A DNA stretch of 64,000 bases from the NCBI GenBank assembly GCA_030248215.1, contig JASANG010000358.1:124001-188000 (forward strand). Direction: 5' to 3'. Shown piece after piece: positions 58,351-64,000 of this stretch (its first letter is position 1; every line of letters starts with the position of its first letter). The notes under the pieces were generated by a model. It saw nothing but the letters and a program-made list of their open reading frames with translations, had not been told where the DNA came from and searched no databases. This DNA comes from Enoplolaimus lenunculus. Taxonomy: Eukaryota; Nematoda; Enoplea; Enoplida; Thoracostomopsidae. The position numbers were made by a program, and so were the translations under genes.

Positions 58351-61300
58351 ATGTGTAAATTAAACACAACAAATTGTAGCGAAATCGCGACCAAGTCAAC
58401 CAATACTGATTTGAGCGAGAGCCATCGGAACGATTTTCGAATGATCATACTGTTCACACAGGTTTATTTGCCAATTTTAGTGCTGGTTGGTGTGGTTGGC
58501 AATTTGTTTTTGATCCTAACAGTTGCGTTTAGTCGCCTAAGACAAATTCCTTCTAATGTCTACTTGGTTGCAATGGCGATATCCGATTCATGCTTTTTGT
58601 TCGGCTTGGCAACTATCTGGCTTGCTGGTTAGTTGCGCTTTGTAATTTTCTAATGTTTCATCTTCAGTCTAGTGCGTTTCTTGTTGAACTAAAATACCGC
58701 GTGAAGCAATTTGGACTGCGACATATACACATTCCCCATTTTTTGTTAAAATTCGTTTTTTGTCTTGTAAACGTTTTATAACGTTTGCTTAATAGCTCCA
58801 GCCGTTTTCTGCATTGTGTATTTTAAACAACCTACAGAACAGTAAAACGTAATTGGCAGGATAATTGATATATTGGATCATTGAGCCACAAAGCTCACCG
58901 ACCTGGCTCATTCATTGCTTCCAGAACACGGTTGAACACCTTTCTATGCCTCTCCCCTCTCAAGCTAAGGACTCACGCGCAATTTTTAACGGACATGTAC
59001 ATCTTATCAGTTGTATAATATTTTCAGGCCGCGGCGTCAATCTCTATCACACGAACGGTGGATGCCAACTGATTGTGTTCATCCTGAACAGTTCCAACTG
59101 GTTTTCGACTTGGATAATTGTAATGATTACAATTGAACGTTTCATCGCTATTTATTATCCACTGACGACGTTAAAATTTAAACAAAATCACGCGTTTCGC
59201 GTTGTTTTGGGCAGTTTACCGTTTCCAATGTTGTACAATATTTGGTCACTGGTGACAATGGCAGTCGGTGACGATGGAGCTTGCAATTATTTGCCGCAAT
59301 ACATGCGTCTTGCAATGATTATGACTGCAATTGATACATTTTGTGTATTAGTTTTGCCGACTTTGCTTATTATTGCGTTTAATTTAGCAACTGCAGCTCG
59401 ACTTTGGTCAAATTGGAAACGAATGGCACAGAGCAACGATGGTACAACGGTTGTGTTTCGTGGGAACGTTTCGATTGCTGATTGCGGTAGTAGTCGTCGT
59501 CGGGTTGATTCGACTGAAATGAAGTAAGTTTTAAACAATTTCGAATGTTTTCACTGTTCACTCACGCGAATATATCAACCGTTTTATACTGCGCAGAGTA
59601 TGTGGTGACAATTTCAGCGAGAGAACTGTGCACGCGAAATCTATATTATTATAGCTGGTACGTCAAACGTAAACGTAGGCATTGAGGGCAGTTTTACAGT
59701 TTTACAACTTTTCTTTCCACGTTTTAAAACATAAAATTCAAAAAACAGTATATACATATATGAAAATTAATTTCGTAACGACGAATATACTGATATACAG
59801 GTGTGAAACGTTAAGGCAAAGAAATAACACTGAGGCTAGCCTAAATATGAGTACATGTAAGTTTGCAAATGTTGCAACCACATTCACTGGTGTACAGGTG
59901 CATTGTTTAATACTTATACACGTATGCGCAGTATTTTTAATTTTCAAAATATGGGAATGTCTACTCAGCGTTCGTGCGCCAAGCACATAGTCGAGCGGTA
60001 GCGCTAAAGGCGTTCGTTCCATCTTTGAACCATCTCAGGTCTAAAGCTTGTTTATATATTCTATCTTGAATTATAAATACAAGATATTCATTCATGCGGG
60101 AAATGGTTAAATTGAATGAATGTCAACGTAAACTGAAAATTTGCCCGGCCCACCTTTGATAAATAGTGCAATAAGTTGAATAGTTGTTAGCGCGAAACGT
60201 TTAGCGCCGCCCATTGTAAAAACGGCAAAAAATGTCGGTACTTTCAGTTGTTTGAACTTTATTTCAGTGGCCTGCGTACATATTTTCAGAGTGACCCGAA
60301 CACTACTAATAATAACAACAGTGTTCATCGCGATGAATCTACCGTCATACGTGATGCGTTGCAAAAACGTCATAATCACCGCAATCGACGGTGACGTCAA
60401 TCTGTCGTTTGGTGAAATTGTTTGTCAACAATTGTTTACATTTTTGTACAATTCTTCATTTGCAGCAAACTTTTTTGTTTACTCAATTTCGTCGCAATCG
60501 TTTCGTGCGAATACTGCGTCCACATGGCGTCGGCTGTGGTCCCGGATTATGCCAAGCCGTTCAACTGTTGACGTGTCTGGATCACAGTTGAATAGTCCTT
60601 GTCACGCAGCTGGCGCGTATTATCTGGGATACAATAGTTGTTTATGTAGTACTGGCACGACGCCAAATGCTTGTTTATGCAGCGTTAATACACCTAAGCA
60701 ATCATTTGATAGCCGGTTGTGCGCCAGCTCTGATCGTAGAAGCTGTAGAAATTGTGAAATTGGGTTAACTCCAGTTTTGAGTAGTAGAGGCAGATTCAAC
60801 GTCGGCACACGGTTCAGACATGAAAATAGTCCGTTGGTTGGCGACAGTGCTGGCCGTCCAAGACATAATACACTTCATCTTAATACAGGTCGCCGCCCGA
60901 AATCTTTGTACTATAACAAAAGGCGTTGTCGAAATTGCTCAATGCATCGGTCTCAAATACATCGACGTGCAACAGCTTCGACTGCACCCAAAACATCAAT
61001 TTCTGGCGGTCGGTTAACAGCAAGCAACAATAATAATAATGATAACCATAATAATACTAATTATAATAATTGTAGTATTAGTAATAATAATAAAAATATT
61101 ATTGATATTAGTAATAATAACAATAACAACAACAACACCAACAACCAACGAAAGTTCTCAGCTGAATCGAGTCAAAAAACATCAGCCAAAACACAGCAAC
61201 AATGCGCAATCGAAACAGTTCTGTACGAAAACGGAAGCCAAAATTGTCGAATTCTTTTATCGAACGATTTGTTGCGCCTTGAAATGCAACCGCGACATCA

Positions 61301-61358
61301 AAGAACACCGCCAGTTGATGAATCTGGCGACACGATTGCATTTGAAGCTTGCCGATAA
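58351..61358 (+). CDS. Rhodopsin-class (class A) GPCR, probable peptide receptor
   Basis: Three exons: 58351-58627, 59028-59523 and 60290-61358, phases 1 and 2, 613 residues. Seven-helix landmarks are present: N-terminal glycosylation sites (NTT at 5), TM1 GVVGNLFLILTV (N51), TM2 LVAMAISDSCF (D79), TM3 Cys105 with ECL2 Cys178, ERF at 129-131 replacing DRY, TM5 Pro203, TM6 FIAMNLPSYV and TM7 FAANFFVYSISSQSFR (NFxxY in place of NPxxY). The short hydrophilic N terminus, MNLPSY in TM6 and NFFVY in TM7 resemble invertebrate FMRFamide/myosuppressin-type receptors; the ligand is inferred only at that level. The C-terminal tail is very long (~275 residues), with Cys-rich (YNSCLCSTGTTPNACLCS) and Asn-rich (NNNNNDNHNNTNYNN) sections. 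The upstream GTG at 58324 is in frame, but ATG 58351 is chosen. Confidence 0.88.
61025..61145 (+). repeat. Coding AAT/AAC repeat (poly-N) in the GPCR tail
   Basis: Imperfect AATAATAATAATAATGATAA and AACAATAACAACAACAAC runs that keep the GPCR frame as Asn-rich sequence. Same bias as in the FRS2-like gene. Confidence 0.8.
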
Positions 61359-62331
61359 AGCACTACAGAGATAAAGCCATCTACTTAGGATTAAATGCTT
61401 GTGTAAAGAACATAAATTTGAGACACAGCATACAAACTGTACATTTTGCGTTGATTAAATTGAATTACTCTGCATGATTGGTAAAATTTACTATATATAT
61501 ACATTAAAAACTTTGTGTGCAAAAACGATCGCTAGTATGGTGTAGTTGTTAGTTTGAACAATTTGCAATCAATCCGCCCAGCTTTGAAAAGTGTCCATGG
61601 CTGTGTCGCTCAGTGGTTAGAGCAGAGGACCGGTAATCCGTACGTGTATCGGACCCCACCGCATCCGCAGCAAAAGTTTTCGTGAAGGGCTCTATATGGC
61701 ACTGTTTAACTCAGAATATTCCATTCTGCGTTGTTGTAAATACTTTAGAGTAGCAGAGTGCAAAACCGGATATCCGTTTCCGTTATTTTCAGTATCTGTT
61801 TTACATGCTGTATTTTGGATGACGTATTAGAACATTCAAATGCTGGCGCCTCTCTATATATGCAACAACTATTTATTTGAAACCCGTATAATGGAACTGT
61901 CACATTAATCTGTAGTTTGTCGTAGGTACTGAAACCTTCGAACAAGGAAATTCAAAGATTAACTGTGGTGGCCCGTGTTAAGTATGCTTATGATACTGCT
62001 ACGGCCCTGTTCCATCCATTGGCCTATTTCTTAAACGGTCCGGCCTGGTCCTGTGCCGAATTTTAGAACTTTAACGCTAATTACTTAATGCTAAACTAGC
62101 CATTAATTTAGGAACAGCCGTATATAAAAAATTAGAGTTTTAACAAACGATGTATACAAAGCGCACTGTGAAGTTTTAAAGTACTACGGCGGTAAAAAAT
62201 TACACAGTATCTCAATATATATTCTTCTTGAAACCAACTGCACAGATTCCTGTAAATCAGAGTTGCAAGCATAAATTTTATGGCAGTACCCAAAGGTTTC
62301 TGACTGAGGGTCTCGAGAGTAACGTCAATAT
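61359..62331. other. Spacer between convergent GPCR and LITAF-domain genes
   Basis: Holds a tRNA-like SINE fragment (61598-61672) and a hAT-like terminus with CCGGATATCCGTTTCCGTTA (61756-61810), closely matching 56903-56950. The remainder is AT-rich with nothing recognised. Confidence 0.45.
61598..61672 (+). repeat. tRNA-derived SINE-like fragment
   Basis: GGCTGTGTCGCTCAGTGGTT has an A-box-like TCGCTCAGTGG. A loop CCGGTAA would give anticodon GGT, and GTATCGGACCCC sits at the B-box position but is degenerate. The stems do not pair well, so it is not a functional tRNA. Confidence 0.5.
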
Positions 62332-63165
62332 TCAGACTGCAACGTCTTGCCGTACTGATCTACGGACCAACTGAACGGAATGTTGTACGTTTCCAATGTA
62401 TGACTTGTGAATATCTTGATGACAAATAGGGCACGTATAGTGCATATCACTGAGTGAATCGAAACAGAACGGCAGTAGGCAGCAACCAGCCGCACCCCTA
62501 AAACATATATATTATATATAAATATGTATCGATACATATATTTGTATATATGTATATATGTATGTATATAATATATATCATAAAAGCTGGGATCGATAAG
62601 ATATTTCAGGCACGAATTTCTGAGCATTTCAAGACTTTTGACTTTTAATATTATATAAAACGTGCAAAATTGTAAACTATAATTTTGAAAATTTTGGAAT
62701 GCAAGAGTTTTAAAGTTTCGAAACAATTTCACGACATTTATAGCTTTGTCCCCAATAGACTATCGCGCTAACTAATTGCTTTTAAAGAAGAACTTTCCCT
62801 AAAAGTGTCTAAGTATTTTTAGCAAAACATTTTTGAATACCCGAAAACGAAAACAGTGAAACAAAGAAACCATTGCAAACACGACGTTGTCAACTCGACT
62901 TCTGGTTTGACAATTTCGTTGCAAATTGGACACCTTGTAGGTGGCCCCACGCGATTGAAGGATTCATCATAAATGTACGGACGGCGGCTGGTGTCAGGCT
63001 GAACAATGACTCGGGGATCAGGAGGCGGTGGTTCAAATGCATCCGCAGTAGATGCGTCCCCGACCAGAGGCAAAACTTCGCCTGAAAATGTAAAGCTTTA
63101 AAAAGTGTACAAATGTTGAGAAAAACAAACAATATCGTTAGCGTAAAATAAAATCACTTACTCAT
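62332..63165 (-). CDS. LITAF: LITAF-domain protein (late-endosome membrane, zinc-binding)
   Basis: Minus strand, three coding exons: 63165-63162 (only ATGA), 63081-62841 and 62497-62332, all GT..AG and in phase. They encode 136 residues. The Pro-rich N terminus (AFEPPPPDPRVIVQP) is followed by the LITAF domain: CPIC at 52-55, a hydrophobic membrane-inserting stretch (CLQWFLCFTVFVFGGAAGCCLLPFC split over the exon 2/3 junction, about 69-93), and the second zinc knuckle HYTCPIC at 101-107. LITAF/SIMPLE proteins are monotopic membrane proteins of late endosomes and lysosomes (established). The length is near the ~160 residues usual for the family, though the N terminus has no PPxY motif. The start is chosen because ATGA|GTAAGT is a perfect donor and restores the frame. 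AAATAG just before it could be a trans-splice acceptor. The tail after the domain (VQHSVQLVRRSVRQDVAV) is unusual. Confidence 0.87.
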
Positions 63166-63361
63166 TCCTATTTAGAACAACTGTTTTCAGTTAATAATTT
63201 TGGTTTTACAACTATATATTTCGCTGCAAATATTTAGTTTATGCCAAAGAATATTTTGTCTTTCATATTACGCATAAAACTGAATCGAGGAAATGGATAG
63301 TGGCAAGTTTCCGGCCCCTGAAAACAATTGGTAGACTACCTATAATTTCCAAAATGAGCGT

Positions 63362-63493
63362 ATGCATAGAACAGGGCCGTTACAGTAGTAAAAGCATATT
63401 TCTAAGCCTAAGCAAAAAATTTAGTCCATAGCTTAAGCTTACTCCATTTCAGTCCCACAGAAAAACGTTCCGCCCCCGATCTTTACACAGGCC
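63362..63493. mobile_element. Short TIR element with TTAGGC-like core, short copy
   Basis: Left end CATAGAACAGGGCCGTTACA, core CTAAGCCTAAGC, landmarks TAGCTTAAGCTTACTCCATT and CAGTCCCACAGAAAAACGTT, right end CCGCCCCCGATCTTTACACA then GGCC. Only about two hexamers, against about 15-18 in the copy at 24715. Confidence 0.7.
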
Positions 63494-63633
63494 AAAAATG
63501 GTTTACATTTGTGCCGTTGCGCTTATAGCCGTTTACACCCTGACATCAAAAAGTGCTCCTTGTCATTTACGCACGTGAGACATGCTTGTCAGTCATATGC
63601 ACATGCAACAGATAGAGTCAATGCACTGTATGT

Positions 63634-63929
63634 CACAGTGCAGCCGAAGGAGAAAAATACCGGAGCCGGAGGTCAAAGAAACTTGCCGGAGCCGGAGGTC
63701 AAGGAAACTTGCCGGAGCCGGAAGTGAGACGAAATTAGGTAGTAAAAAATTCCGAAATTCTTTCCTCAAAATTGTGACAGAATTAAAACAAAACGCGTTA
63801 AACAGATAATTTTTACAAAACTATGCAAAATTTTACTACCGAAATTGCCGGAACCTCCGACAAAAATTCTACCGAAGCCGGATACCGATTTTCTGCCGGA
63901 GCCGGTGTCACACCTCCGGTTGTACTCTG
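63634..63929. mobile_element. hAT-like MITE with perfect 8-bp target duplication
   Basis: Left end CACAGTGCAGCCGAAGGAG, right end CACCTCCGGTTGTACTCTG. Flanks are CTGTATGT (63626-63633) and CTGTATGT (63930-63937). The left part repeats GAAACTTGCCGGAGCCGGAG twice. The interior (GCAAAATTTTACTACCGAAA) matches 50391-50771. Same family, independent insertion. Confidence 0.88.
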
Positions 63930-63937
63930 CTGTATGT

Positions 63938-64000
63938 AGGCTCGCCGGCAGCATATATACGTGTCGACAAAGAGTTGGCAATAAAAACTGTTGGAAGGGC
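63938..64000. other. Window end, nothing recognised
   Basis: Short AT-rich stretch after the hAT-like element. Confidence 0.3.

Overview
The window reads as animal (metazoan) nuclear DNA: intron-split genes with GT..TTTCAG-type junctions, much AT-rich sequence, many microsatellites and small non-autonomous transposons. Degenerate TTAGGC-type repeats, the nematode telomere motif, occur throughout. Together with short T-rich acceptors this suggests a nematode or close relative with an expanded genome. That placement is inference, because the TTAGGC here sits inside interspersed elements and not at a chromosome end.

Genes were assembled by hand from exon homology, splice sites and reading phase. 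(1) 503-661, minus: one EGF-like exon of an LRP/LDL-receptor-type protein. (2) 10883-15828, plus: a five-exon acetate-transporter-family (GPR1/FUN34/YaaH) protein. (3) 19160-22700, minus: a four-exon cyclase/kynurenine-formamidase-family protein with a signal peptide and a GPI-like tail. (4) 35500-39363, plus: a single-exon FRS2-like, N-myristoylated PTB adaptor of 1287 residues with long Q and N tracts. (5) 41332-48028, plus: a 13-exon FAM98 homologue with an RGG/Q/Y-rich tail. (6) 58351-61358, plus: a three-exon rhodopsin-class GPCR. (7) 62332-63165, minus: a three-exon LITAF-domain protein. An orphan candidate exon lies at 57737-57901, minus.

Non-coding DNA is dominated by repeats. There are five copies of a ~450 bp TIR element with TA target sites, two of them inside introns. 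hAT-like CAGGGTGCAACC elements include two with perfect 8-bp target duplications. GTTGCGCTATACTT elements have CGTACGGCGCC-rich bodies. A 0.93 kb fold-back element has ~225 bp inverted ends. tRNA-Gly-like elements sit near 28 kb.

The most unusual structures are TIR elements ending in GGCCCATGT whose bodies are tandem repeats. One holds about 3.1 kb of an 8-bp unit (7117-10360). A second (17007-17808) has arms of a related unit, a TTAGGC-like core and an apparent 8-bp target duplication. At least a dozen short TIR elements carry TTAGGC-like cores. The second element is inserted in a ~2.5 kb higher-order array whose monomers repeatedly contain the bZIP/CRE palindrome TGACGTCA.

The genes do not form a pathway or operon. 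FRS2-like and GPCR products are signalling proteins, FAM98 is RNA-related, LITAF acts at late endosomes, and the transporter and cyclase are metabolic. Neighbouring genes lie on mixed strands and are separated by repeat-rich spacers of about 2-13 kb. No retroviral, LTR or Polinton-like element and no intact transposase were recognised.
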